Source of the DNA: Jeotgalibacillus alimentarius
GTDB lineage: Bacteria > Bacillota > Bacilli > Bacillales > Jeotgalibacillaceae
DNA: 59,892 nt
NCBI RefSeq assembly: GCF_000829445.1
Contig: NZ_JXRQ01000022.1
Span: 1-59,892, forward strand
Direction of reading: 5' to 3'
The first letter of the stretch is position 1, and each line of letters begins with the position of its first letter. Positions 43,373 through 51,614 of this stretch are shown piece after piece. The notes beneath the pieces were generated by a model, which saw nothing but the letters and a program-made list of their open reading frames with translations, searched no databases and was not told the origin of the DNA. The position numbers and the translations under genes were made by a program.

Positions 43373-44965
43373 ATGACAACAATCCGAAACACTTCAGAAT
43401 TAAAAGAATTATTGATGAGTGAACGCGTGAATAAAAACCTATCTGTGCCCCAGCTCGTTGAGAAAGTTTTAATGAGAGAAGAAGGCACATTAACCTCTAC
43501 TGGTGCTGTCAAAGCTGAAACTGGCACATATACAGGCCGCTCCCCTAAAGACAAATTCATTGTCGATGAGCCTTCAGTGCGTAACAAGATTGACTGGGGT
43601 AAAGTCAATCAGCCGATCTCTGAAGAATCATTTGACCGCCTTTATACAAAAGTCCTGAACCATTTAGGTGAAAAAGAAGAACTGTTTGTATTCGAAGGCT
43701 TTGCAGGAGCAGATGCAGCTTCAAGACTGCCAATCCGTGTGGTGAATGAACGTGCGTGGCACAACCTGTTTGCCCACCAGCTGTTTATCCGTCCTGAAAA
43801 GGGAGAACAGTGGAGCAGCCAGAATGAAGCGCCATTTACAATTTTATCAGCACCTTCATTAAAAGCTGATCCTGAAACTGATGGAACAAGATCCGAAACA
43901 TTCATTATCGTCTCATTTGAACAACGTACGATCTTAATCGGGGGTACGGAATACGCAGGCGAGATGAAAAAGTCTATTTTCTCTGTCATGAACTATCTTC
44001 TCCCGCAAAATGATATCCTGCCAATGCATTGTTCCGCCAACGTTGGCGCTGAAGGTGATGTTGCATTATTCTTCGGGCTGTCAGGTACAGGAAAAACAAC
44101 ACTTTCAGCTGATGCAGACCGTAAGCTAATCGGGGATGACGAACACGGCTGGTCAGATAACGGTGTGTTCAACATCGAAGGCGGATGTTATGCAAAATGC
44201 ATTAACCTTTCAGAGGAAAAAGAGCCGCAGATCTTTGATGCCATCCGGTTCGGTTCAGTCCTTGAAAATGTTGTGCTTGACCCTGAAACGCACGAAGCTG
44301 ATTATGATGATTCACGTTTAACTGAAAATACGCGTGCTGCTTATCCGCTTCAGGCAATGAAAAATATTGTAGACCCAAGTAGAGCGGGTCATCCGAATAC
44401 AATTGTATTTTTAACAGCTGATGCTTTTGGCGTACTGCCACCAATCTCTAAGCTGACTAAAGAACAGGCAATGTATCACTTTTTAAGCGGCTACACATCT
44501 AAGCTTGCCGGAACTGAAAGAGGGATCACTGAACCAGAAGCGACCTTCTCAACATGCTTCGGATCACCCTTCCTTCCACTTGAGCCGACTGTATATGCCG
44601 AAATGCTAGGTAAAAAACTTGAAGAGCATGACGCAGAAGTTTTCCTTGTCAACACAGGCTGGACAGGCGGCGCTTACGGAACAGGCTCACGCATGAAGCT
44701 TGCATATACAAGAGCGATGGTCAGAGCAGCGCTTCACGGTGAACTTGCAAATGCTGAAACTGCTAAGAACGGACTGTTTGGACTTGAAACACCACTTCAC
44801 GTGCCAGGTGTTCCTGATGATGTCCTTCAGCCGCGCTTTGCCTGGAAGAACGAAAGCGACTACGAGGCAAAAGCGATGGAGCTTGCGATGAAATTCAAAG
44901 AGAACTTCAAAAAATTCACAAGCGTGGATGAAAGTATCGCCCGCCTCGGCGGCCCGATCGTATAA
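43373..44965 (+). CDS. pckA: Phosphoenolpyruvate carboxykinase (ATP)
   Basis: A 530-residue enzyme converting oxaloacetate to phosphoenolpyruvate in gluconeogenesis. The ATP-binding P-loop [11 protein letters not shown] is near residue 236, the metal-binding LIGDDEHGW near 255, and the substrate loop TGRSPKDKF near 50; all intact. The ATG at 43373 has GGTGGGAG upstream. Monocistronic, ending at a bidirectional terminator; likely repressed by CcpN. Confidence 0.98.
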   Translation: MTTIRNTSELKELLMSERVNKNLSVPQLVEKVLMREEGTLTSTGAVKAETGTYTGRSPKDKFIVDEPSVRNKIDWGKVNQPISEESFDRLYTKVLNHLGEKEELFVFEGFAGADAASRLPIRVVNERAWHNLFAHQLFIRPEKGEQWSSQNEAPFTILSAPSLKADPETDGTRSETFIIVSFEQRTILIGGTEYAGEMKKSIFSVMNYLLPQNDILPMHCSANVGAEGDVALFFGLSGTGKTTLSADADRKLIGDDEHGWSDNGVFNIEGGCYAKCINLSEEKEPQIFDAIRFGSVLENVVLDPETHEADYDDSRLTENTRAAYPLQAMKNIVDPSRAGHPNTIVFLTADAFGVLPPISKLTKEQAMYHFLSGYTSKLAGTERGITEPEATFSTCFGSPFLPLEPTVYAEMLGKKLEEHDAEVFLVNTGWTGGAYGTGSRMKLAYTRAMVRAALHGELANAETAKNGLFGLETPLHVPGVPDDVLQPRFAWKNESDYEAKAMELAMKFKENFKKFTSVDESIARLGGPIV

Positions 44966-44966
44966 T

Positions 44967-45006
44967 CAAAATGCGTATCAGCTGATCAGCTGATACGCAT
45001 TTTTTA
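44967..45006. terminator. Bidirectional terminator between pckA and ytmB
   Basis: AAAATGCGTATCAGCTGA / TCAGCTGATACGCATTTT perfect hairpin between convergent genes. Confidence 0.95.
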
Positions 45007-45246
45007 ATTTGTTGATTCCAATGCCTTCATCTCAAAATATATAACCGTTTTTTCTTCGCTCCATTCAAGCTTATAGATCTCCGCAACGCCGCGTACTTCC
45101 CCAGCAATTGTATTCTTTACTTCAAGCGGTACATGCATTGGATACAATCTGTATTCACTTTTTTCAAGCTTGAAAAAGTTATTTTCGATTCTTTCTTCAC
45201 GGCCCTTTGTCACGATCATTGTATTTAATTCTAATGGCATTCCCAT
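45004..45246 (-). CDS. ytmB: YtmB, DUF2584 family protein
   Basis: An 80-residue cytoplasmic protein of DUF2584, of the same length as B. subtilis YtmB. It looks like a small beta-barrel-like fold (MPLELNTMIVTKGREERIEN, YRLYPMHVPLEVKN, EIYKLEWSEEKTVIYFEM). No catalytic residues suggest themselves and no function is known. AAAGGAGATGAGTGT precedes the ATG. It follows ytmA by 4 bp and is co-transcribed with it. Confidence 0.9.
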   Translation of the reverse strand: MGMPLELNTMIVTKGREERIENNFFKLEKSEYRLYPMHVPLEVKNTIAGEVRGVAEIYKLEWSEEKTVIYFEMKALESTN

Positions 45247-45250
45247 ACAC

Positions 45251-46039
45251 TCATCTCCTTTGCTGTTTCATCCACGCTGTCAGCTTCTTAACTGTTGCGA
45301 TATTGTCTAACGGTGGATACATGTGATCATATGTCTGATGGTACCAGCTCTCAACCGGTTTGTCGTGCTCTTTCAGTTTTTCTTCCAGTTGATAAGCATG
45401 TTCAGGCGACACATTATCGTCCTGTTCCCCGTGAATGATTAAGACCGGGCACTTAATTTTGCTGACTTCATGCAGTGGAGTCCGCCAGGCATAAGCTTCC
45501 GGTGACTTTGAAGGTGAACCACCGATCACCCGTTTCATCATCCGGCGCATATCTTTTCGCTCCCTGTAAGTCAGGACCATATCGGACACCCCGTTCCAGG
45601 TCACGATAGAGGTCACAGACTGATCTTCAATGCCCGTCAAAAGTGCCATGACGCCTCCTCTTGAAAAACCGAAAACGTGCAGCGCACCTGAAAATGAAGG
45701 ATGGTTTCTAATAATGATATTTCCATTTACCGCATCCATCCTGTCATTACCCGCGAAATCCTCATTCCCTTCTCCGCCTCTGTTGCCACGGTAGTAGGGG
45801 GCAAAGACAATAAATCCCTGCTGAGCGAACTGCGCAATTCGTGAAGGTCTGACCATACCAATTCCTTTAATTCCTCCACGTAAATACAAAAATCCATCAT
45901 AGTCACCCATTTTTACCGGTTCAGCAAGAAGTCCTTTTACCCTCAGCCCTTCAGACCAGTAGAGGACTTCATGCATGACCACTTCAGGGTTAGGCGAAGG
46001 GTACAGCTGTTTTCTGATAACGCGACCATTCTCAGCCAA
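45251..46039 (-). CDS. ytmA: YtmA, alpha/beta hydrolase (S9 peptidase-like)
   Basis: A 262-residue alpha/beta hydrolase. The nucleophile elbow is GFSRGG near residue 137, the acid in HGEQDDNVSPEHA near 213 and the His in the YDHMYP segment near 245, so the triad is complete. It resembles prolyl oligopeptidase-type hydrolases without a propeller domain. The TTG at 46039, after GGAGGGAGGAAG, is the likely start and overlaps the ytkD stop by 8 bp; the frame upstream lies within ytkD. Substrate unknown. Confidence 0.88.
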   Translation of the reverse strand: MAENGRVIRKQLYPSPNPEVVMHEVLYWSEGLRVKGLLAEPVKMGDYDGFLYLRGGIKGIGMVRPSRIAQFAQQGFIVFAPYYRGNRGGEGNEDFAGNDRMDAVNGNIIIRNHPSFSGALHVFGFSRGGVMALLTGIEDQSVTSIVTWNGVSDMVLTYRERKDMRRMMKRVIGGSPSKSPEAYAWRTPLHEVSKIKCPVLIIHGEQDDNVSPEHAYQLEEKLKEHDKPVESWYHQTYDHMYPPLDNIATVKKLTAWMKQQRR

Positions 46040-46517
46040 GCTCTCTTCCTCCCTCCTGAAGCTTTTGGATATACTCAAGCGAAATTTTAACTGTATCATC
46101 TTTCATAATAAAACTGAATGCATCTTGAAATCGTTCAGATAACAGATCTCCTGTTACCATAACCGGTCCATCTGTTTCATGGTAATCCGTTTTCGGTGTA
46201 AGAGAAGCAAGCTCTGTATAATAGACCGACTTGATAATTACAGGAGAAGTATCGACCTTGTACTGCCCCACAGGAATCAGTTCTCCTGTTTCTCCGCCAA
46301 GCTCTTCCATTACTTCTCTTTTAGCTGCAGCTTCAGTAGATTCACCCTGTTCAACCTTACCACCCGGGAACTCATAGCCTCTTTTTTTATGCTGAGTCAG
46401 CACCCACTGTCCGTTATAGCGTGTTAAAATGAGTACATGGGCAGGCGATTTGGAAAAATAATCAGATTGGTGAGAATATGTAACAGTAAAACCATTTTCA
46501 TCTTTAAATTGATACAT
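46032..46517 (-). CDS. ytkD: Nudix hydrolase YtkD
   Basis: A 161-residue Nudix protein. The Nudix box (GX5EX7REUXEEXGU) is intact: GGKVEQGESTEAAAKREV then MEELGG at about residues 51-74. B. subtilis YtkD cleans damaged nucleotides such as 8-oxo-dGTP. AGCAGGTG lies six bases before the ATG at 46517; a GTG three codons earlier overlaps it. First gene of a ytkD-ytmA-ytmB run linked by overlaps or 4 bp gaps. Confidence 0.93.
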   Translation of the reverse strand: MYQFKDENGFTVTYSHQSDYFSKSPAHVLILTRYNGQWVLTQHKKRGYEFPGGKVEQGESTEAAAKREVMEELGGETGELIPVGQYKVDTSPVIIKSVYYTELASLTPKTDYHETDGPVMVTGDLLSERFQDAFSFIMKDDTVKISLEYIQKLQEGGRELG

Positions 46518-46606
46518 AGGATTCACCTGCTTTCAAAAAATTGAAACTTTTTGGATATGAAATCGTATTTAAGTGAAGGAATAAAATAAATTTTGGAGCT
46601 GATCAG

Positions 46607-47461
46607 ATGAAAAAACCTCTATTGTTTACAACCGCTGTTTTAACTTTATCCCTTGCAGCCTGTACTGAAACCGCTGAACCGGCTGAAGGCAGTAAAGAGA
46701 CGTCTTCACTTTCGCTTGAAGAAGTGTACAGTCAGGCAATTGAGAAGAACAATGAAATCGAAAGCGTCAAAAGTTCAGCTGTGCTGAATCAGACAGTTAC
46801 AATGGGCAGTGAAGATCCTGTTCATACGATGTCAGAAATTGATATGACCATTTTTAATGATCCGCTGGTAGCCCATCAGATTAATACGACTGAAATGAGC
46901 GGGGCAGCCGCTGATGAAGCAGCTTCCCAAAGCTATACAGCAGAATCCTATATGACGGAAAATGACTTTTATATGAAAGATCCCACATCCGGCCAATGGC
47001 TCAAGCTTCCGGCAGAGATGACAGAGCAACTGATGGCGGTAAATGAGTCGCAGACTAATCCTGCGAGTGAACTTCAAACACTTGAAACTTATCTTGAAGA
47101 TTTCTCATTTGAACAGGATGACGATAGCTTTATTTTAACGCTGAATGCCTCAGGAGAAAAGTTTAGTGACATGCTGACGGAGCAGGCAGGTCAATTTTTA
47201 CCTGAACTTGAATTCGGGATCCCGGCAGAAACATTATTTCAGAACACGACTTTTGAAGATGTCGTATATGTCATTACGATTGATAAAGAAACATTTTATA
47301 TTGAATCGCTCGATCTGGATATGACGATGAATATGGAATTTGCAGAACAATCATTAGCCATCGACCAGTCACTTCAATCAGAATACACGGACTATAATGC
47401 AATCGACGAACTCAAAGTCCCGCAGGAAGTCATCGATTCAGCTGAAGAGATTGATATGTAA
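46607..47461 (+). CDS. Lipoprotein, DUF6612-like
   Basis: A 284-residue protein with a lipoprotein signal peptide (MKKPLLFTTAVLTLSLAAC; lipobox LAAC, Cys near residue 19). The mature part resembles the LolA/LppX-like lipoproteins annotated DUF6612: TMGSEDPVHTMSEIDMTIF, a PTSGQWLKL motif and a C-terminal TIDKETFYIESLDLDMTMNM. Likely binds a hydrophobic ligand or acts at the membrane surface; function unknown. GGAGCTGATCAG precedes the ATG. Stands alone, divergent from ytkD. Confidence 0.83.
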   Translation: MKKPLLFTTAVLTLSLAACTETAEPAEGSKETSSLSLEEVYSQAIEKNNEIESVKSSAVLNQTVTMGSEDPVHTMSEIDMTIFNDPLVAHQINTTEMSGAAADEAASQSYTAESYMTENDFYMKDPTSGQWLKLPAEMTEQLMAVNESQTNPASELQTLETYLEDFSFEQDDDSFILTLNASGEKFSDMLTEQAGQFLPELEFGIPAETLFQNTTFEDVVYVITIDKETFYIESLDLDMTMNMEFAEQSLAIDQSLQSEYTDYNAIDELKVPQEVIDSAEEIDM

Positions 47462-47464
47462 AAT

Positions 47465-47500
47465 ACAAAGAGGCTGGGACAATCCCCAGCCTCTGTTTTA
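47465..47500. terminator. Bidirectional terminator after the DUF6612-like lipoprotein gene
   Basis: AGAGGCTGGG / CCCAGCCTCT hairpin with T run, between convergent stop codons. Confidence 0.88.
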
Positions 47501-47845
47501 CAATTCTTTATCAATATAAGGATGTTCTTCAGTCGGCGGCTTAAAACCCATTGTTTTAATATGATTACGTGCCTCTTCATCTCCAATTTTCCCGATCAGC
47601 CTGTAGATCTTAATTAACAGGTTATCCGACTCCTGATTAGGTCCGTCTACATGATAAGGTACAGATGGCATCTGACTGATCAGAAAACCCTCCATTTCAC
47701 TCTCTTCATTCCGGTCAAACAACATCCTGAGTTTAGTAATTTCATCATCAGTCGCATTGACCACGAATTCATACGGTGAATCCGTACCGCTTCTTAGAAT
47801 TTCACGCCTGCCTACAGAAACATAATACGTGTTTTTATTATCCAT
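47498..47845 (-). CDS. Conserved hypothetical protein
   Basis: A 115-residue soluble protein that starts MDNKNTYYVSVGRREILRSG and has acidic middle (VNATDDEITKLRMLFDRNEE) and a C-terminal helix KIYRLIGKIGDEEARNHIKT. I do not recognise a domain with known function; related short proteins occur in other Bacillaceae near dps/yidD as far as I recall. The ATG at 47845 has GAGGGGAC upstream; an earlier GTG is in frame. Opposite orientation to both neighbours. Confidence 0.75.
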   Translation of the reverse strand: MDNKNTYYVSVGRREILRSGTDSPYEFVVNATDDEITKLRMLFDRNEESEMEGFLISQMPSVPYHVDGPNQESDNLLIKIYRLIGKIGDEEARNHIKTMGFKPPTEEHPYIDKEL

Positions 47846-47976
47846 AAGTCCCCTCCTCACCATACAGTATGCCCATTACCCTTTATTTTCATGATTAGAA
47901 TTGACTGACCTGGGTATAGTGGTAATGAGACCTGGGAACTATGGATATCCTGCACATTTGAAAGGAGGACAACAAC

Positions 47977-48210
47977 ATGAAACTTGTGGATGAAATCTTT
48001 GAAATGTATAAAGGTAAAATCCGTGGCAGTCAGGAAGATCTTGATATGATCGCTTTTACAATACTTGAACAGTTGGACCATCATGAACTGTTAGAAATGG
48101 TAAAAGAGCTGTCTGAAGACGAGCTTGCTTATTTTATACGTCTATACATAGTAGAATCACTTAAAGGAAGGCTCGAACGCCTTGAAGATACAAAACCGTT
48201 TTATCATTAA
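47977..48210 (+). CDS. DUF6154-like small protein
   Basis: A 77-residue, acidic, all-helical protein (MKLVDEIFEMYKGKIRGSQE, then LEQLDHHELLEMVKELSEDE and YFIRLYIVESLKGRLERLE). It fits the DUF6154 group of small Bacillaceae proteins, of unknown function. AAAGGAGGACAACAAC is an excellent ribosome binding site, which supports a real gene. It is monocistronic and ends at a strong bidirectional terminator. Confidence 0.83.
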   Translation: MKLVDEIFEMYKGKIRGSQEDLDMIAFTILEQLDHHELLEMVKELSEDELAYFIRLYIVESLKGRLERLEDTKPFYH

Positions 48211-48235
48211 CTGATGTGTTAATTGCTGGCAATTC

Positions 48236-48284
48236 ATAAAAAATCCGGGACACTGCAACTAATGCAATGTCCCGGATTTTTTAA
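48236..48284. terminator. Bidirectional terminator between the DUF6154 and YjfB-like genes
   Basis: AAAAAATCCGGGACA / TGTCCCGGATTTTTT hairpin with internal pairing TTGCA, between convergent stop codons. Confidence 0.93.
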
Positions 48285-48469
48285 CCCTTCAGATCAATCG
48301 CGTGACCTTTATGGGGGTGGGGAGCTGGTGTGCCTCCCTGGTTATTCATTGTCTCAAGCATAGCCACAGCACCTGCCGCCTGTTGTGAGAGTGCACTGTT
48401 CATAATACCAAGACTTGCTGTATGCTGCATCTGGGCAGCCTGTTTTGCCATCATTGAAGAGATTTCCAT
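48281..48469 (-). CDS. YjfB-like putative motility protein
   Basis: A 62-residue protein of the YjfB family: MEISSMMAKQAAQMQHTASL then IMNSALSQQAAGAVAMLETM is the usual pattern, and the tail is proline/histidine-rich (PAPHPHKGH). The family is annotated as putative motility protein because the B. subtilis gene is in the sigma-D regulon; mechanism unknown. AGGAGTGATTGG precedes the ATG. No sigma-D promoter was identified. Confidence 0.85.
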   Translation of the reverse strand: MEISSMMAKQAAQMQHTASLGIMNSALSQQAAGAVAMLETMNNQGGTPAPHPHKGHAIDLKG

Positions 48470-48507
48470 CCAATCACTCCTTTAGACTATCCTACCATAT
48501 GGCACCT

Positions 48508-48540
48508 GAAAAAGCACCGCTTATCAAAAGCGGTGCCTGA
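48508..48540 (-). terminator. Terminator of dps
   Basis: Minus-strand hairpin AGGCACCGCTT / AAGCGGTGCTTTTT just after the dps stop. Confidence 0.88.
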
Positions 48541-48544
48541 GATC

Positions 48545-48991
48545 TTATTTACCCAAAAATGAACGTAACATCCATGCATGCTTTTCAAGACTCTGATGGA
48601 TTGACAGCAGCATATCACTCGTCATTTCATCATCATCTTTCTGTGCAAGTTCCATACCGGATTTCAAATCGTTCATCAGTGTCTCAAAATCACTGTTCAG
48701 CGACTCTACCATTTGATCAGCCGATTCTCGGCCATTTGCCTCGTTTACAAGTGACATGTCTAGAGACTCTTTCAGCGTAGCTACCGGTTCTCCTTTCAAG
48801 GCAAGCAGCCGTTCAGCCAGCTCGTCAATATGGATTGCGGCTTCATTGTACAGTTCTTCAAATTTTTCATGGAGCGTAAAGAACTGATGTCCTTTTACAT
48901 ACCAGTGATAGTTATGTAACTTGGTATACAGCACTGTCCAGCTGGCAATTTGTTTATTCACACTTTTTACTAATTCAGGATTTGCACTCAT
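48545..48991 (-). CDS. dps: Dps family DNA-binding/ferroxidase protein
   Basis: A 148-residue Dps/MrgA-type mini-ferritin that oxidises and stores iron and protects DNA. Ferroxidase residues are in LHNYHWYVKGHQFFTLHEKF and YNEAAIHIDELAERLLAL (His27-His31 and Asp/Glu in HIDELAER region). Length is typical. AAAGGATG precedes the ATG at 48991; an ATG three codons earlier overlaps that site. A sigma-B-like promoter lies about 40 bp upstream, consistent with the stress-controlled B. subtilis dps; no PerR box was seen. Confidence 0.93.
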   Translation of the reverse strand: MSANPELVKSVNKQIASWTVLYTKLHNYHWYVKGHQFFTLHEKFEELYNEAAIHIDELAERLLALKGEPVATLKESLDMSLVNEANGRESADQMVESLNSDFETLMNDLKSGMELAQKDDDEMTSDMLLSIHQSLEKHAWMLRSFLGK

Positions 48992-49031
48992 GTCAATCAT
49001 CCTTTCAATTTATTTATCTTCTCTCTTAATT

Positions 49032-49057
49032 TTTACCACTATCAGCTGAATTTAAAC
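49032..49057 (-). promoter_or_regulatory. Candidate sigma-B promoter of dps
   Basis: Minus strand GTTTAA (49052-49057, perfect -35), 14 bp spacer, GGTAAA (49032-49037; consensus GGGWAW). Distance to the dps start about 40 bp. Confidence 0.5.
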
Positions 49058-49130
49058 GTATGAGCATGTTAGCGTGCTTCTGAATGATGACGTGCTAAAC
49101 TATTATTAATGGAATATTTGAGGTGATCCG

Positions 49131-49370
49131 ATGAAAAAAATAATGCTTGCGATGATCCGTTTTTATCAAAAAGGGATTTCCCCCTTAACGCCGCCGAGCT
49201 GTCGATTTTATCCCACGTGTTCTCAGTATGGGATGGAGGCTATTCAAAAACATGGTGCATTCAAAGGCGGGCTGATGACAGCAATCAGAATTTCTAAATG
49301 TCATCCGCTTCACCCGGGCGGTGTTGACCAGGTACCTGAAAAATGGCCGTCAGGAAGAAAAAATTCCTGA
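49131..49370 (+). CDS. yidD: Membrane protein insertion efficiency factor YidD
   Basis: A 79-residue YidD-family protein (ytjA in B. subtilis). The family core is unmistakable: [38 protein letters not shown] and [18 protein letters not shown], with the three conserved cysteines. It is thought to sit at the inner face of the membrane and help YidC-dependent insertion. GAGGTGATCCG precedes the ATG. A terminator overlaps its last codons. Confidence 0.96.
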   Translation: MKKIMLAMIRFYQKGISPLTPPSCRFYPTCSQYGMEAIQKHGAFKGGLMTAIRISKCHPLHPGGVDQVPEKWPSGRKNS

Positions 49371-49385
49371 CGGTTTTCTCTTGCA
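49345..49385 (+). terminator. Terminator of yidD
   Basis: CCGTCAGGAA / TTCCTGACGG hairpin followed by TTTTCTCTT; it overlaps the yidD stop codon. Confidence 0.88.
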
Positions 49386-49429
49386 ATTAATTTGATTTCA
49401 TAGTAAAGTTACGTTTGTTGATTTACAAA

Positions 49430-49444
49430 TCGTAATTATTACTA
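49430..49444 (+). promoter_or_regulatory. Zur box upstream of the zinc-binding lipoprotein gene
   Basis: TCGTAATTATTACTA matches the Bacillus Zur operator TCGTAATNATTACGA at 14 of 15 informative positions. It is 18 bp upstream of the start codon, where a bound repressor would block transcription. Predicted from consensus only. Confidence 0.8.
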
Positions 49445-49462
49445 TTTATCATGAGGTGCGAA

Positions 49463-50470
49463 ATGAAAAAGAAATCATTACTTATGCTGGCTGCTGTTAC
49501 GTCGTGGATACTTGCAGGTTGTAACACCGGGGGCAATGAAACTGATAATAATAAAAATACACTTGAAATTTATACGACCGTTTATCCTTTACAATATTTC
49601 GCTGAAGAAATCGGCGGAGAATACGTATCAGTCGAAACCATCTATCCTCCCGGAGCCGACGAGCACACATTTGAACCGTCACAAAGAGATATGATTGATC
49701 TTGCAGAGGGCGATATTTTCTTCTATATCGGACTTGGACTTGAAGGCTTTGTTGATAGTGCAACTGACGTTCTAGAGAGTGAAGACCTCACAATGGTCGC
49801 CGCTGCAGATGCTATAACCGATGAAGAGCTTGAAGCCGGAGCACATGATCATGATGAGGAAGAGGAAGAGCATGCTGAAGGTGAGGAGCATGCAGATGAG
49901 GAAGAGCATGCAGATGAAGGACACGAAGGGCACAACCATGGTGACACAGACCCTCACGTATGGCTTGATCCTGTCCTCTCACAATCTCTTGCTGAATCTG
50001 TAAAAGATACACTGATTGAAAAAATGCCTGAACAGGAAGCTCTCTTTACTGAGAATTACGAGAATCTGGTTGAACGCCTTGATGAGCTTGACCATCAGTT
50101 TGAAGACCTGGCAAGTGATGCTGAATTGAATCAATTCTTTGTTTCACATGCAGCATACAGCTACTGGGAAAGCCGCTACGGAATTGAGCAGCAGGCAATT
50201 GCAGGGATCTCCACAACAGATGAACCGTCTCAGCGTGAATTGACTGAACTGATTGAATCAGCTTCTGCCCAGAACGTTGAATACCTGCTTGTGGAGCAAA
50301 ACGTTTCATCAAATCTGACAGATGTCATTCAAAGCGAAATCGGAGCTGAAACACTGCCATTGCATAATCTATCAGTGCTCACAGACGATGATATCGCAAA
50401 TGAAGAAACCTATTTCACACTGATGGAAAGAAATATTGAGTCTTTAAGAACAGCAATGAGAGCTGAATAG
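49463..50470 (+). CDS. znuA: Zinc ABC transporter substrate-binding lipoprotein (ZnuA/AdcA type)
   Basis: A 335-residue cluster A-I metal-binding lipoprotein that captures Zn2+ outside the cell. The signal peptide ends in a lipobox (LAGC, Cys near residue 20). The metal-binding His are in DEHTFEPS, HVWLDPV and FVSHAAYSYW, and a His/Asp/Glu-rich loop (HDHDEEEEEHAEGEEHADEE, then HEGHNHGD) lies at about residues 128-160, typical of zinc rather than manganese binders. No permease or ATPase gene follows, so it works with a transporter encoded elsewhere. GAGGTG precedes the ATG at 49463. Confidence 0.93.
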   Translation: MKKKSLLMLAAVTSWILAGCNTGGNETDNNKNTLEIYTTVYPLQYFAEEIGGEYVSVETIYPPGADEHTFEPSQRDMIDLAEGDIFFYIGLGLEGFVDSATDVLESEDLTMVAAADAITDEELEAGAHDHDEEEEEHAEGEEHADEEEHADEGHEGHNHGDTDPHVWLDPVLSQSLAESVKDTLIEKMPEQEALFTENYENLVERLDELDHQFEDLASDAELNQFFVSHAAYSYWESRYGIEQQAIAGISTTDEPSQRELTELIESASAQNVEYLLVEQNVSSNLTDVIQSEIGAETLPLHNLSVLTDDDIANEETYFTLMERNIESLRTAMRAE

Positions 50471-50479
50471 CAGTTGGTT

Positions 50480-50519
50480 AAAAAAATAGACATTGTTCAT
50501 GCAACAATGTCTATTTTTT
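50480..50519. terminator. Bidirectional terminator between znuA and menC
   Basis: AAAAAATAGACATTGTT / AACAATGTCTATTTTTT hairpin between convergent genes; it overlaps the menC stop codon. Confidence 0.93.
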
Positions 50520-51614
50520 GTATTCAAATCTACTAATCGTTACTTCATCCAGCCTTTCTCTATCCAGCTCAACACCTATCCCATTCCCTTCAAAAGGCTT
50601 CACTGTTCCATGTTCCACAACAAGCTCAGGTACAGTGATATCTCTTGTCCAGTATCTGTCTGATGATGACAGATCTCCAGGGATCGTAAAGCCCGGCAGC
50701 AGTGATAGTACGACGTTATGTGCTCTTGACACTCCAAATTCAAGCATCCCTCCGCACCAGACCTGAATGTCATGTTCGAGACAGAGATCGTGTATCTTCT
50801 TCGCTGCTGTAATCCCGCCAACACGGCCGATTTTAACATTGATTACCCTGCAGCTTTTAAAAGTGATGGCATTCACTGCGGTTTCATAAGACGTGATACT
50901 TTCATCAAGACAGATCGGTGTCTTCATCACCCGCTGAATTTCAGCATGACGTGCCAGATCATCCGGCGAAAAAGGCTGCTCGATCATTTGAAGCCCCAAA
51001 TCATCGAGTTTTAAAAGATCATCTTCAAAACCGCTGTAGGCTGAGTTAGCATCAGCAAGAATGGCGATATCCGGGAAGTTTTCTCTTAAAGTTCGAAGCG
51101 GCTTAAGATCATATCCCGGCCTGATTTTCACTTTGATTCGCTGATAACCCTGAGCGACAGCCTGCTCTGCCTGCTGCAGAAGATCATCTAAATCTTTAGA
51201 GCCGATTGCAACTCCTGCGAGCGCTTCACTTCTGCTTGCCCCGATCAGGTCAGTAAGCGGCTTATGATGCTGCTTCGCATACAAATCCCACACCGCCATA
51301 TCAACGGCAGCCTTTGCCATCGGATTACCTCTGACAGAGTGGAAAACACCTTCAAGCTGCTCAGGGTATGTGATATCACTTTCGAATAATAAAGGCAATA
51401 AATGATTGCTGATGACAGAAAGACTCGACTCTACTGTTTCTTCTGTATACCAGGGTGAAGAAAAAGCAACGCCTTCTCCCAGCCCGCAATCCCCTTTATC
51501 ATCGAATAACTCTACAATCAGTCCCTCCCGATCTGACACTGTACCAAGACTTGTGTGAAATGGTGTCTTTAACGACATGCTGATTTTACTGACAACTGCT
51601 TTAGACAGATTCAT
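50511..51614 (-). CDS. menC: o-Succinylbenzoate synthase
   Basis: A 367-residue enolase-superfamily enzyme that dehydrates SHCHC to o-succinylbenzoate in menaquinone synthesis. The catalytic KxK is in RIKVKIRPG near residue 160, metal ligands in ADANSAY, EQPFSPDD and CLDESI, and the second Lys in VINVKIGRVGG near 263; all intact. It starts within the menE 3-prime end (14 bp overlap); of two adjacent ATGs the second (51614) has better spacing from GGAG. Last gene of the men operon, as in B. subtilis. Confidence 0.95.
   Translation of the reverse strand: MNLSKAVVSKISMSLKTPFHTSLGTVSDREGLIVELFDDKGDCGLGEGVAFSSPWYTEETVESSLSVISNHLLPLLFESDITYPEQLEGVFHSVRGNPMAKAAVDMAVWDLYAKQHHKPLTDLIGASRSEALAGVAIGSKDLDDLLQQAEQAVAQGYQRIKVKIRPGYDLKPLRTLRENFPDIAILADANSAYSGFEDDLLKLDDLGLQMIEQPFSPDDLARHAEIQRVMKTPICLDESITSYETAVNAITFKSCRVINVKIGRVGGITAAKKIHDLCLEHDIQVWCGGMLEFGVSRAHNVVLSLLPGFTIPGDLSSSDRYWTRDITVPELVVEHGTVKPFEGNGIGVELDRERLDEVTISRFEYKK

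Noticed and set aside
48992-49090. A PerR box upstream of dps
   Set aside because: No sequence close to TTATAATNATTATAA was found; the sigma-B-like elements explain the region better.
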